Positions 24,169 to 33,151 of a stretch of 64,000 nucleotides of DNA are shown in pieces; the stretch's first letter is position 1, and the number at the start of each line of letters is the position of its first letter. This stretch comes from Roseateles_B sp041906185. Its GTDB lineage: Bacteria > Pseudomonadota > Gammaproteobacteria > Burkholderiales > Burkholderiaceae_C. The position numbers and the translations under genes were made by a program. The stretch covers positions 62,001 through 126,000 of the forward strand of contig JAYRJQ010000002.1 in assembly GCA_041906185.1 (NCBI GenBank), given 5' to 3'. Below the pieces are notes generated by a model. That model saw only the letters and a list, made by a program, of their open reading frames with translations. It searched no databases and had not been told where the DNA came from.

Positions 24169-25794
24169 ATGACCCACCGCTTCGATTGGCACAACCCCTA
24201 CGCGAGCACGCGCAGCCCCGTGTTCGCGCGCAATGTGGTGTCCACCTCGCACCCGCTTGCGGCGCAGGCGGGCCTGCGCATGCTGGCCGCGGGCGGCAAT
24301 GCGGTGGATGCGGCCGTGGCCTGTGCGGCGGTCATGACGCTGGTCGAGCCCTGCAGCAACGGCCTGGGCTCCGACGCCTTCTGCATCCTGTGGGACGGCC
24401 AGCGCCTGCACGGCCTCAATGCCTCGGGCCCTGCGCCGCAGGCCTGGACGCCGGCTCACATCCGCGGCCGCTATGGCTGCACGCAGGACGCCATGCCCAA
24501 GCGCGGCTGGGGCGGCGTGACGGTGCCCGGCGCCGTCGGAGCCTGGACGGCGCTCAGCGAGCGCTTCGGCCGCCTGCCCTTTGCGGACCTGATGGCGCCC
24601 GCCATCGAGATCGCCGAGCGCGGCTACGCGGTGCCCGTTGGCGTGCAGGGCAAGTGGGCGATGGCCGCGGCGCTGGAGGAGCTCACCACGCAGGCCGGCT
24701 TCGCGCAGGCCTTCCTGCCGCGGGGGCGCGCGCCGGAGGTCGGCGAGCTGTTCCGCTTCCCGGAGGCCGCGCGCAGCCTGCGGCTCATCGCGCAGACCCA
24801 GGGCGAGGCCTTCTACCGGGGCGAGATCGCCGCCGCGCTGGCGGCCTTCGCGCGGGACACCGGCGGTGACCTCACCGAGGCGGACCTCGCGGCCTACCGC
24901 CCGCAGTGGGTCGATCCCATCCAGCAGACGCATGCCGGCCACGCGCTGCACGAGATCCCGCCGAACGGGCAGGGCATCGCGGCGCTCATCGCGCTGGGCA
25001 TCCTGCGCCACACGGGCTACCGCGAGCACGGCCCGGACGACGCCACCGGCCTGCACCTGCAGATCGAGGCCATGAAGCTGGCCTTTGCCGATGTCTACCG
25101 CTACGTGGCCGAGCCCGCGGCGATGGACTGCTCGGTCGAGGCGCTGCTGGACGAGGCCTATCTCGCGCGGCGCGCGGCGCTCATCGACCCGTCCCGGGCG
25201 ATGGACTTCGCGCCGGGCAATCCCGTCAAGGGCGGCACCATCTATCTGACCGCCGCGGACGAGCGCGGCATGATGGTCAGCTTCATCCAGAGCAACTACA
25301 TGGGCTTCGGCTCCGGCCTCGTGCTGCCGGGCTACGGCGTCTCGCTGCAGAACCGCGGCCACTGCTTCACGCTGGCGGACGGCCACCCCAACCAGGTGGC
25401 GCCGGGCAAGCGGCCCTTCCACACCATCATCCCGGCCTTCCTCACCCGCGACGGCCAGGCGCAGATGAGCTTCGGCGTGATGGGCGGCAACATGCAGCCC
25501 CAGGGCCATCTGCAGACCCTCGTGCGCATGCTGGACCACGGCCAGCAGCCGCAGGCGGCCTGCGACGCGCCGCGCTGGCGCTTCAACGCCGGGCGCTCGA
25601 TCAATGTGGAGTCGCACATGGCGCCGCAGACGATCGCCGCGCTGGCGGCGCTGGGCCACGAGATCGGGGACATCCACGACAGCTACCAGGACTTCGGCGC
25701 CGGGCAGTTCATCTGGCGCCTCGGTGATCCGGCCGTCGAGGGCTATGCCGCCGCGAGCGACCCGCGGCGCGACGGGGCGGCCGTGGGCTTCTGA
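24169..25794 (+). CDS. gamma-glutamyltransferase family protein, cytoplasmic type
   Basis: 541 residues of the Ntn-hydrolase GGT family. AAGGNAVDAAVACAAVMTLV (about 44-63) and NGLGSDAF mark the N-terminal part. The autoprocessing nucleophile is Thr357 in KGGTIYL, and the small-subunit region has MGFGSGLVLPG and KRPFHTIIPAF. There is no signal peptide, unlike periplasmic Ggt of E. coli, so it belongs with the cytoplasmic YwrD-like members whose substrates (glutathione conjugates, cephalosporin acids, other gamma-glutamyl amides) are uncertain. The ATG at 24169 has AGGAG upstream. Confidence 0.88.
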   Translation: MTHRFDWHNPYASTRSPVFARNVVSTSHPLAAQAGLRMLAAGGNAVDAAVACAAVMTLVEPCSNGLGSDAFCILWDGQRLHGLNASGPAPQAWTPAHIRGRYGCTQDAMPKRGWGGVTVPGAVGAWTALSERFGRLPFADLMAPAIEIAERGYAVPVGVQGKWAMAAALEELTTQAGFAQAFLPRGRAPEVGELFRFPEAARSLRLIAQTQGEAFYRGEIAAALAAFARDTGGDLTEADLAAYRPQWVDPIQQTHAGHALHEIPPNGQGIAALIALGILRHTGYREHGPDDATGLHLQIEAMKLAFADVYRYVAEPAAMDCSVEALLDEAYLARRAALIDPSRAMDFAPGNPVKGGTIYLTAADERGMMVSFIQSNYMGFGSGLVLPGYGVSLQNRGHCFTLADGHPNQVAPGKRPFHTIIPAFLTRDGQAQMSFGVMGGNMQPQGHLQTLVRMLDHGQQPQAACDAPRWRFNAGRSINVESHMAPQTIAALAALGHEIGDIHDSYQDFGAGQFIWRLGDPAVEGYAAASDPRRDGAAVGF

Positions 25795-25869
25795 GCGCCC
25801 GGGGCGGGCGCCCCTGACGATCAGCACTGCAGGAACAGGGGACATTGTGCGAAGCTGGCACCGCCGCGC

Positions 25870-25899
25870 TTGTGGTCGCCCCCGGGCCGCTGCTAGCAT
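25870..25899 (+). promoter_or_regulatory. sigma-70-like promoter candidate
   Basis: TTGTGG (25870-25875), an 18-base spacer and TAGCAT (25894-25899). It would start a transcript near 25906 leading to the 30-codon frame and the MFS gene. Confidence 0.35.
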
Positions 25900-25932
25900 G
25901 GCCCGACCCGCCCACCTCCTGCAGGACGCCCC

Positions 25933-26025
25933 ATGACCAAGCTGCTCGACCGCACCAGACGCTGCACCCGCCGTGCCGTCTCGGCGCGCCCGTGCGTGCC
26001 GGGGCGAGGTCGTTCGCCGCATTGA
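25933..26025 (+). CDS. possible 30-codon small ORF in the MFS leader
   Basis: ATG at 25933 has AGGA seven bases upstream. The frame encodes 30 residues rich in Arg (MTKLLDRTRRCTRRAVSARP and ten more) and ends in TGA at 26025. It lies between the promoter candidate and the MFS start. It could be a leader peptide, or chance in GC-rich DNA. No homologue is recognised. Confidence 0.2.
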   Translation: MTKLLDRTRRCTRRAVSARPCVPGRGRSPH

Positions 26026-26123
26026 CGCGGCCGACGCGCGACGACCTCCCACTTTCTTTCCTGCAAGCCTGCACACCCGCAGGCAGATGCCGTCGCCACG
26101 AGCGCCGGCCTTCGGAGACTTTC

Positions 26124-27494
26124 ATGCAAGCCCAAGCCACCGGCTGGCTGGACCGGATCAAGCAAGCCCTGACCCTCCCCGACGGAGACCTGCTGCGCGA
26201 CCGCGTATACCGCCGGCTCTGGACCTCGATCCTCATCAGCTCCCTCGGGGGGCAGATCACCCTGCTCGCGCTGCCACTGACCGCGGCCGTGCTGCTCAAC
26301 GCCACGCCCACGCAGATGGGGCTGCTGACCTCCATGGAGATCGCGCCCTTCGTGCTCTTCTCGCTGCCCGGCGGCGTGTGGCTGGACCGCGTGCGCAAGC
26401 TGCCGGTCTACATCGTCGGCGAGGCGATCCTCGGCCTGGCCGTGGGCACGGTGCCGCTGGCCGCCTGGATGGGCTGGCTCAACATGACGTGGCTCTACGT
26501 GGTCGGCTTCATCCTCGGGACGATCTACACCATCGCCGGCAGCGCCGCGCAGATCGTGCTGACGCAGGTCGTCACCCGTGATCGCCTGGTGGAGGCGCAC
26601 GCCAAGAACGCGCTCGCGTCCTCCGGGGCCGAGGTCGTGGGGCCGGGTCTTGCGGGCGCGCTCATCAAGCTGCTGGGGGCGCCGATGGCCCTGGCGGCCG
26701 ACGCCTGCCTGGTGATGGTCTCGGCGCTGATCCTGCGCGGCATCCGCGTGCGGGAGGAGCTCCACCACGTCTCCGGCGCCGACTTCTGGCGGGACCTCAA
26801 GGCCGGCGTGCGCTTCGTGCGGCATCAGCAGCTGCTGGTGGCGCTGGCCTGCGCGGTGGGCGGCTGGCAGTTCTTCTACAACGCCGCGCTGGTGGTGCAG
26901 ATCCTCTTCGCGACGCGCACGCTGGGCCTGACCGGCGAGACCGTGGGCCTGTGCTACGTGGCGCTGGGCGCCGGCACGGTGATGACCAGCGTGCTGGGCC
27001 ATCGCATCAGCAAGCGCCTGGGCCCCGGCCCGAGCCTCATCGCCGGTTTCGCCACCTGCGGCCTGGGCTGGCTGGTGCTGGGGCTGGCCCCGCTGGGGCC
27101 CTGGGGCGTGGCGGCCTTCGCCTTCATGCTCTTCGCTTTCGGCGTGGGCGCGGTGCTCATCTTCATCAACTTCCTCTCGCTGCGCCAGGCCGTGACGCCC
27201 GCGCCGCTGCTGGGGCGCATGACGAGCACGATGCGCTGGCTGATCCTGATCCCGGCCGGCCCCGGCGCACTGCTGGGCGGCTGGCTGGGCGAGCACGTGG
27301 ACCTGCGTGCCTCGCTGATGTTCGCGGGCGTCGGCGGGCTGCTGCTGAGCGCGCTGGTGTGGCGCCTGGGCACGATCCGCGGCGTGGCCGTGCTGCCGGT
27401 GCTGCAGGACCTCGGCACGGAGTCCACCCTCGGGGCGGAGGCGCAGCCCGGTCTGATCCCCGACGTCGGCGCGCAGGGCGCCTCGGCGAAGTGA
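26124..27494 (+). CDS. MFS transporter (EntS-like exporter family)
   Basis: 456 residues with about 12 hydrophobic segments. It starts with an amphipathic N-terminus, then SILISSLGGQITLLALPLT as helix 1 and the loop GGVWLDRVRKLPV in place of the MFS motif A. The architecture matches the MFS_3/EntS subgroup of drug and siderophore exporters. The ATG at 26124 has CGGAGA upstream; longer frames extend through the promoter region and are rejected. The gene is followed after 15 bases by a GNAT acetyltransferase, likely cotranscribed. Substrate unknown. Confidence 0.85.
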   Translation: MQAQATGWLDRIKQALTLPDGDLLRDRVYRRLWTSILISSLGGQITLLALPLTAAVLLNATPTQMGLLTSMEIAPFVLFSLPGGVWLDRVRKLPVYIVGEAILGLAVGTVPLAAWMGWLNMTWLYVVGFILGTIYTIAGSAAQIVLTQVVTRDRLVEAHAKNALASSGAEVVGPGLAGALIKLLGAPMALAADACLVMVSALILRGIRVREELHHVSGADFWRDLKAGVRFVRHQQLLVALACAVGGWQFFYNAALVVQILFATRTLGLTGETVGLCYVALGAGTVMTSVLGHRISKRLGPGPSLIAGFATCGLGWLVLGLAPLGPWGVAAFAFMLFAFGVGAVLIFINFLSLRQAVTPAPLLGRMTSTMRWLILIPAGPGALLGGWLGEHVDLRASLMFAGVGGLLLSALVWRLGTIRGVAVLPVLQDLGTESTLGAEAQPGLIPDVGAQGASAK

Positions 27495-27509
27495 GGCGAG
27501 GCGCACACG

Positions 27510-28109
27510 ATGAGTGACGTGAACACCGGCACCGCCGTCCCGCCCCTGGTGCTGCTGAAGGTGCCCGAGGAGCTCAGCAGCGAGCGGCTCGTCCTGCTCT
27601 CGGCCCGGACCGGCTTCGGGCAGGCGGTGAATGCCGCCGTGGTGGAGTCCTTCGAGCAGCTCCGGCCCTGGATGCCCTGGTGCCAGGTCTTGCCGACCGT
27701 GGAGGACAGCGAGGCCGTGATGCGCCAGATGCAGGCCCGCTTCCTGCTGCGCGAGGACCTCTGCTACTACTTTTTCCGACGGGGCGAGGACGGCCGCCCG
27801 GGCCGCCTGCTGGGCGGCTGCGGCCTGCACCGCATGGACTGGGCGCTGCGGCGCTTCGAGATCGGCTACTGGGTGCGCAGCTCGGCGCAGGGGCAGGGCT
27901 ATGTCAGCGAGATGGTGCAGCGGCTCAGCCGCCTGGCCTTCGAGCAGCTGCGGGCGCGCCGGCTCGAGATCCGCTGCGATGCGCGCAACACCCGCAGCCG
28001 CGCCGTGGCGGAGCGCAACGGCTTCACCCTGGAGGCGGTGCTGCACCACGCCATGCTGGGCGTGGACGGCGAGCCGGTCGACCAGTGCGTCTACGCGCGC
28101 TGGCCCTGA
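27510..28109 (+). CDS. GNAT family N-acetyltransferase (RimJ/RimL type)
   Basis: 199 residues. The GNAT acetyl-CoA fold is recognisable: SSERLVLLSAR at the N-terminus, IGYWVRSSAQGQGYVSEM (about 118-135) with the Q/R-x-x-G-x-G/A-type pyrophosphate loop (QGQGY), and RCDARNTRSRAVAERNGF near 155, the usual RimJ/RimL ending. It may acetylate ribosomal protein N-termini or a small molecule; pairing with an exporter is compatible with a resistance role, but that is speculation. Confidence 0.88.
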   Translation: MSDVNTGTAVPPLVLLKVPEELSSERLVLLSARTGFGQAVNAAVVESFEQLRPWMPWCQVLPTVEDSEAVMRQMQARFLLREDLCYYFFRRGEDGRPGRLLGGCGLHRMDWALRRFEIGYWVRSSAQGQGYVSEMVQRLSRLAFEQLRARRLEIRCDARNTRSRAVAERNGFTLEAVLHHAMLGVDGEPVDQCVYARWP

Positions 28110-28130
28110 GCATCCGCTCAGGGCGCGGAT

Positions 28131-28880
28131 TCAGGCCGCCGGGCTGAAGCGGTCCACGGCGTCGGTGATCAGCCCGTCCAGCCCCATCGCGCGCAGGCGC
28201 TGCGCGGTGGGCTCGTCGTTGACGGTGTAGACCAGCGCCCGCATGCCGGCCGCGTGGATGGCCTCGAGGCGTGCGGCGTCCATCAGCAGGTAGTTCGTGA
28301 TGACGGCGCAGCAGCCCAGGGCTCGGGCCTCGTCCAGCCAGCTGTCGCGATGCAGGTTCAAGAGCAGCGCGCGGCGCTCGTCGGGCGCGCTGCGGCGCAC
28401 GCCGGCCAGTGCCTCGGGGTCGAAGGAGCTGAAGACCGGGCGCAGCGTCTGGCCGGCCCACAGGCGCGTCACCTCGCGGCCCAGCACCTCGCCGGTCTCG
28501 AAGGCCTGGCCGGGACTGGGCTTGAGCTCGATGTTGATCGCCAGCTGGTTCGTGATGAGGAAGGCGGCGATGGCCTCCAGCGAGGCGAGGGGCTCGCCCG
28601 CGTGCTGGCGGCTGTGCCAGCGGCCGGCATCCAGTCTGGAGAGCTGACTCCAATCCAGCGCCCCGGCGGGGCCGCGGCCCGAGCTGGTGCGGTCCAAGTC
28701 ATCGTCATGCAGCAAGAAGGGCACGCCGTCCCGCGAAAGCTTGAGGTCGCACTCGAAGGCGCGGTAGCCCAGGGCGGCGCCGGCGCGGAAGGCCGCCAGC
28801 GTGTTCTCCGGGGCCAGGCGGCCGGCGCCGCGATGGGCGATCCAGAAGGGCAGGGGCCAGGGGGTCGTGTCGGCAGTCAT
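28131..28880 (-). CDS. ugpQ: glycerophosphodiester phosphodiesterase (cytoplasmic, UgpQ-like)
   Basis: 249 residues, TIM-barrel GDPD that hydrolyses glycerophosphodiesters to glycerol-3-phosphate and an alcohol. Catalytic and metal-binding motifs are AHRGAGRLAPENTLAAF (15-31), FECDLKLSRDGVPFLLHDDD (about 43-62) and ELKPSPG (about 120). No signal peptide, and the length matches UgpQ (247 in E. coli) rather than periplasmic GlpQ. The ATG at 28880 was preferred over a much longer upstream frame because homology begins directly after it. It converges with the GNAT gene and is not beside ugp transport genes. Confidence 0.9.
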   Translation of the reverse strand: MTADTTPWPLPFWIAHRGAGRLAPENTLAAFRAGAALGYRAFECDLKLSRDGVPFLLHDDDLDRTSSGRGPAGALDWSQLSRLDAGRWHSRQHAGEPLASLEAIAAFLITNQLAINIELKPSPGQAFETGEVLGREVTRLWAGQTLRPVFSSFDPEALAGVRRSAPDERRALLLNLHRDSWLDEARALGCCAVITNYLLMDAARLEAIHAAGMRALVYTVNDEPTAQRLRAMGLDGLITDAVDRFSPAA

Positions 28881-29236
28881 GGGCAGGTTCGGCAGTGGTG
28901 GCTTGATTCTGAAGGGTCCGCGGCCGGCCTGAACAGCCCCGGATCCCCTGGGGCGATGGCCGCGGCGGGGCGTGTGCGCATGGTGCACTGCGGTAGGATT
29001 CAGGCCCGATGCCCAGTCAGGCAAAGGCGGTTCCCACGCGGGGCCGCGACGCCTGCGCCGGTGCCGGGCTGCCGGGTGCGATCCGCCCGGGGCCTCGGCG
29101 GGGCGGGTCGGGAAGGGGCGCAGGGCCCGCTCGCACCCGGAGCGCGGCCTGACGAGGCCCGGTTCCACTGTTCCAGCCACGCCCGCGGCAGCTTGCCGCC
29201 GCGGACAACCAGGGCCCCCGACCGGGCCCGGACGCC

Positions 29237-32200
29237 ATGAATGCACCGCATCCCCTGATGCCCGAGATCCTGGACCCCGCCATCGCGAACGAGGCCGCGC
29301 ACGAGGCGCCGCGCCTGCGTGAGATTCCCTACAACTACACCTCCTTCTCCGACCGCGAGATCGTCATCCGCATCCTCGGCGCCCGCGCCTGGGACCTGCT
29401 GAACACGCTGCGCGAGGAGCGCCAGACGGGCCGCTCCGCCCGCATGCTCTACGAGGTGCTGGGCGATGTCTGGGTGGTGCAGCGCAATCCCTACCTGCAG
29501 GACGACCTGCTGGACAACCCCCGCCGCCGCGGCCAGCTGATCGAGGCCCTGCATCACCGCCTGCACGAGGTCGAGCGCCGCCGCAAGCCTGAGGCCGACC
29601 CGCAGCGCGACGCGTCCGTGGGCGAGCTGCTGCAGCTGGCCGGGCAGGCCGTGCGCCAGTTCGCCGACCAGTTCGAGGAGGTGGCCGAGCTGCGACGCCG
29701 CGCCACCAAGGCGCTGGGCCGCAACACCGCCCGCGACAACATCAAGTTCGACGGCCTCTCCCGCGTGGCCCACGTGACCGACGCCACCGACTGGCGCGTC
29801 GAGTACCCCTTCGTCGTGCTGACGCCCGATTCCGAGGCCGAGATGGCCCGCCTGGTGAAGGGCTGCATCGAGCTCGGCCTGACCATCATCCCGCGCGGAG
29901 GCGGCACCGGCTACACCGGCGGCGCCGTGCCGCTCGTGTGGAAGAGCGCCGTCATCAACACCGAGAAGCTCGAGGCCCTGCGCGGCGTCGAGATGGTCCA
30001 GCTGCCGGGCCTCGACCGCCCCGTGGCCACCGTCTTCAGCGAGGCCGGCGTCGTGACGCAGCGCGTCTCCGACCTGGCCGAGCAGCACGGCTTCGTCTTC
30101 GCCGTGGACCCGACCAGCGCCGAGGCGTCGTGCGTGGGCGGCAACATCGCCATGAACGCGGGCGGCAAGAAGGCCGTGCTGTGGGGCACGGCGCTGGACA
30201 ACCTGGCCAGCTGGAAGATGGTGACGCCCGAGGCCAAGTGGCTGGAGGTGATCCGCCTGAACCACAACCTGGGCAAGATCCACGACGTCGAGACGGCCAG
30301 CTTCGAGCTGCGCTACTACGACGCCTCCGGCAAGAAGCTGGAGCGCACCGAACGCCTCGACATCCCCGGCCGCACCTTCCGCAAGGAGGGCCTGGGCAAG
30401 GACGTCACCGACAAGTTCCTGGCCGGCCTGCCCGGCATCCAGAAGGAAGGTTGCGACGGCCTGATCACGAGCTGCCGCTGGGTCGTGCACCGCATGCCCA
30501 AGCATGTGCGCACGGTCTGCCTCGAGTTCTTCGGCAATCCGAAGGACTGCGTGCCATCCATCGTGGACATCAAGGACTTCATGTTCGCCGAGGCGAAGCA
30601 CGAGGGCGGCGCCATCCTGGCCGGCCTCGAGCACCTGGACGACCGCTACCTCAAGGCCGTGGGCTATGCGACGAAGAGCAAGCGCGGCGGCCTGCCCAAG
30701 ATGGTCCTGATCGGCGACATCGTCGGCGATGACGAGGACCGCGTGGCCCGCGCGACGAGCGAGGTCGTGCGCCTGGCCAACGGCCGCTCGGGCGAGGGCT
30801 TCATCGCCGTCTCGGCCGATGCCCGCAAGAAGTTCTGGCTGGACCGCAAGCGCACGGCGGCCATCTCCAAGCACACCAACGCGTTCAAGGTGAACGAGGA
30901 CGTGGTGATTCCGCTGCCTCGCATGGGCGAGTACACGCTGGGCATCGAGCGCATCAACATCGAGCTCTCGCTGCGCAACAAGCTCGCGCTGGTGGACCGC
31001 CTGAAGGCCTTCTTCCGCCAGGACCGCCTGCCGCTGGGCAAGACGGACGACGCCAGCGAGATCCCCAGCGCCGAACTGCTGGAGGACCGCGTGCAGCAGG
31101 CCCTCGCGCTGCTCGACGAGGTCGGCTCGCTGTGGCAGGCCTGGAAGGACGGCCTCGACGTCGTCCAGCCGGACGTGCAGCGCAGCTTCTTCGACCAGCT
31201 CCAGGACAAGACGCTGCGCGCCTCGTGGAAGACGCAGATCTTCAAGCCGTTGCAGTCCGTCTTCGCCGGCGCCGCCTTCGCGGACATCCTGGCCGAGTGC
31301 AAGCGCCTCCACCAGGAGGTGCTCAAGGGTCGCGTCTGGGTGGCCCTGCACATGCATGCCGGCGACGGCAATGTGCACACCAACATCCCGGTGAACTCCG
31401 ACAACTACGAGATGCTGCAGACGGCCCACGAGGCGGTGGCGCGCATCATGAAGCTGGCGCGCTCGCTGGACGGCGTCATCTCGGGCGAGCACGGCATCGG
31501 CATCACGAAGCTGGAGTTCCTGACCGACGACGAGCTGGCCGACTTCGCCCGCTACAAGGCCGATGTCGACCCGGAAGGGCGCTTCAACAAGGGCAAGCTG
31601 CTGCGGCCCAATGCCAGCACGCATGGCACCTTCGCCGACCTGACCAATGCCTACACGCCCAGCTTCGGGCTGATGGGGCATGAGTCGCTGATCATGCAGC
31701 AGAGCGACATCGGCGCCATCAGCGAGAGCGTCAAGGACTGCCTGCGCTGCGGCAAGTGCAAGCCGGTGTGCGCCACGCATGTGCCGCGCGCCAACCTGCT
31801 CTACAGCCCGCGCAACAAGATCCTCGCGACCTCCCTGCTGGTCGAGGCCTTCCTGTACGAGGAGCAGACCCGCCGCGGCGTGTCCATCAAGCACTGGGAG
31901 GAGTTCGAGGACGTGGCGGACCACTGCACGGTCTGCCACAAGTGCGCGACGCCCTGCCCGGTGAAGATCGACTTCGGCGACGTCACCATGAACATGCGCA
32001 ACCTGCTGCGCAAGATGGGGCAGAAGAGCTTCCGCCCCGGCAACGCGGCGGCGATGTTCATGCTCAACGCCACGAACCCCGAAACCATCAAGATGGCCCG
32101 CACGGCCATGGTGGGCGTGGGCTTCAAGGCGCAGCGCCTGGCGCACGACCTGCTCAAGGGACTGGCCCGCAAGCAGACCGAGGCCCCGCGCGCCACGGTG

Positions 32201-33151
32201 GGCACGGCGCCCATCAAGGAGCAGGTGATCCACTTCATCAACAAGAAGCTGCCGGGCGGCCTGCCCAAGAAGACGGCCCGTGCGCTGCTGGACATCGAGG
32301 ACAAGGCCTACGTGCCCATCATCCGCGACCCGGCGAAGACGACGGTCGACTCCGAGGCGGTCTTCTACTTCCCCGGCTGCGGCTCCGAGCGCCTCTTCAG
32401 CCAGGTGGGCCTCGCCACGCAGGCCATGCTGTGGCATGCGGGCGTGCAGACCGTGCTGCCGCCGGGCTATCTGTGCTGCGGCTACCCGCAGCGCGGCTCG
32501 GGCCAGTTCGACAAGGCCGACAAGATGATCACCGACAACCGGGTGCTCTTCCATCGCGTCGCCAACACGCTGAACTACCTGGACATCAAGACCGTGGTCG
32601 TGTCCTGCGGCACCTGCTTCGACCAGCTGCAGGGCTACAAGTTCGAGGACATCTTCCCGGGCTGCCGCATCGTGGACATCCACGAGTACCTGCTCGAGCG
32701 CGGCATCACGCTCGATTCCAAGAAGGCCTACCTTTATCACGACCCCTGCCACTCGCCCATGAAGCAGCAGGAGCCGATGAAGACGGTGCGCGCGCTGGTG
32801 GGCCCCGAGGTCGTGAAGAGCGAGCGCTGCTGCGGCGAGTCCGGCACGCTGGGCGTGACCCGGCCGGACATCTCCACGCAGATCCGCTTCCGCAAGGAGG
32901 AGGAGCTGCGCAAGGTCGAGGGCCAGCTGCGCGATGCCGGCAAGGTCGGCACGCAGGAGGACCTCAAGATCCTCACCAGCTGCCCCAGCTGCCTGCAGGG
33001 CCTGAGCCGCTACGGCAACGACCTGCAGAACGGCCTGCTGGAAGCCGACTACATCGTCGTCGAGATGGCCCGCCAGATGCTGGGTGAGCAGTGGATGCCG
33101 GACTACGTGGCGCGAGCCAACGCCGGGGGCATCGAAAGGGTGCTGGTTTAA
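29237..33151 (+). CDS. single-chain FAD/FMN-binding oxidoreductase with Fe-S and CCG domains (D-lactate dehydrogenase-like)
   Basis: 1304 residues that combine subunits usually encoded separately. An N-terminal DUF3683-like region (1 to about 150) precedes a FAD_binding_4 domain (IPRGGGTGYTGGAVPL near 217) and a FAD-oxidase C-terminal domain (HMHAGDGNVHTNIPV near 708, GEHGIG). Two 4Fe-4S clusters follow (CLRCGKCKPVC near 834, CTVCHKCATPCP near 896), then two CCG domains of the GlcF/HdrB type (FPGCGSERLF near 1045, CCGYPQRG, HDPCHSP, CCGESGTLG near 1197). Such proteins in Burkholderiales are annotated as D-lactate or related 2-hydroxyacid dehydrogenases feeding electrons to quinones. The substrate is not proven by sequence. 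The upstream gap of 356 bases to the GDPD start is GC-rich and holds no recognisable motif. Confidence 0.88.
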   Translation: MNAPHPLMPEILDPAIANEAAHEAPRLREIPYNYTSFSDREIVIRILGARAWDLLNTLREERQTGRSARMLYEVLGDVWVVQRNPYLQDDLLDNPRRRGQLIEALHHRLHEVERRRKPEADPQRDASVGELLQLAGQAVRQFADQFEEVAELRRRATKALGRNTARDNIKFDGLSRVAHVTDATDWRVEYPFVVLTPDSEAEMARLVKGCIELGLTIIPRGGGTGYTGGAVPLVWKSAVINTEKLEALRGVEMVQLPGLDRPVATVFSEAGVVTQRVSDLAEQHGFVFAVDPTSAEASCVGGNIAMNAGGKKAVLWGTALDNLASWKMVTPEAKWLEVIRLNHNLGKIHDVETASFELRYYDASGKKLERTERLDIPGRTFRKEGLGKDVTDKFLAGLPGIQKEGCDGLITSCRWVVHRMPKHVRTVCLEFFGNPKDCVPSIVDIKDFMFAEAKHEGGAILAGLEHLDDRYLKAVGYATKSKRGGLPKMVLIGDIVGDDEDRVARATSEVVRLANGRSGEGFIAVSADARKKFWLDRKRTAAISKHTNAFKVNEDVVIPLPRMGEYTLGIERINIELSLRNKLALVDRLKAFFRQDRLPLGKTDDASEIPSAELLEDRVQQALALLDEVGSLWQAWKDGLDVVQPDVQRSFFDQLQDKTLRASWKTQIFKPLQSVFAGAAFADILAECKRLHQEVLKGRVWVALHMHAGDGNVHTNIPVNSDNYEMLQTAHEAVARIMKLARSLDGVISGEHGIGITKLEFLTDDELADFARYKADVDPEGRFNKGKLLRPNASTHGTFADLTNAYTPSFGLMGHESLIMQQSDIGAISESVKDCLRCGKCKPVCATHVPRANLLYSPRNKILATSLLVEAFLYEEQTRRGVSIKHWEEFEDVADHCTVCHKCATPCPVKIDFGDVTMNMRNLLRKMGQKSFRPGNAAAMFMLNATNPETIKMARTAMVGVGFKAQRLAHDLLKGLARKQTEAPRATVGTAPIKEQVIHFINKKLPGGLPKKTARALLDIEDKAYVPIIRDPAKTTVDSEAVFYFPGCGSERLFSQVGLATQAMLWHAGVQTVLPPGYLCCGYPQRGSGQFDKADKMITDNRVLFHRVANTLNYLDIKTVVVSCGTCFDQLQGYKFEDIFPGCRIVDIHEYLLERGITLDSKKAYLYHDPCHSPMKQQEPMKTVRALVGPEVVKSERCCGESGTLGVTRPDISTQIRFRKEEELRKVEGQLRDAGKVGTQEDLKILTSCPSCLQGLSRYGNDLQNGLLEADYIVVEMARQMLGEQWMPDYVARANAGGIERVLV

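Larger units (their letters stand above)
25795..26123. other. leader region before the MFS exporter
   Basis: 329 bases with no established gene. It holds a sigma-70-like promoter candidate (25870-25899) and a 30-codon frame (25933-26025). A GC-rich hairpin without a T-run (GCGCCC/GGGCGC near 25796-25812) follows the gamma-glutamyltransferase stop. Confidence 0.5.

Noticed and set aside
29000..32752. 1250-codon minus-strand frame opposite the FAD/Fe-S dehydrogenase
   Set aside because: The plus strand carries a protein with clear domain motifs; the minus frame is low-complexity shadow.
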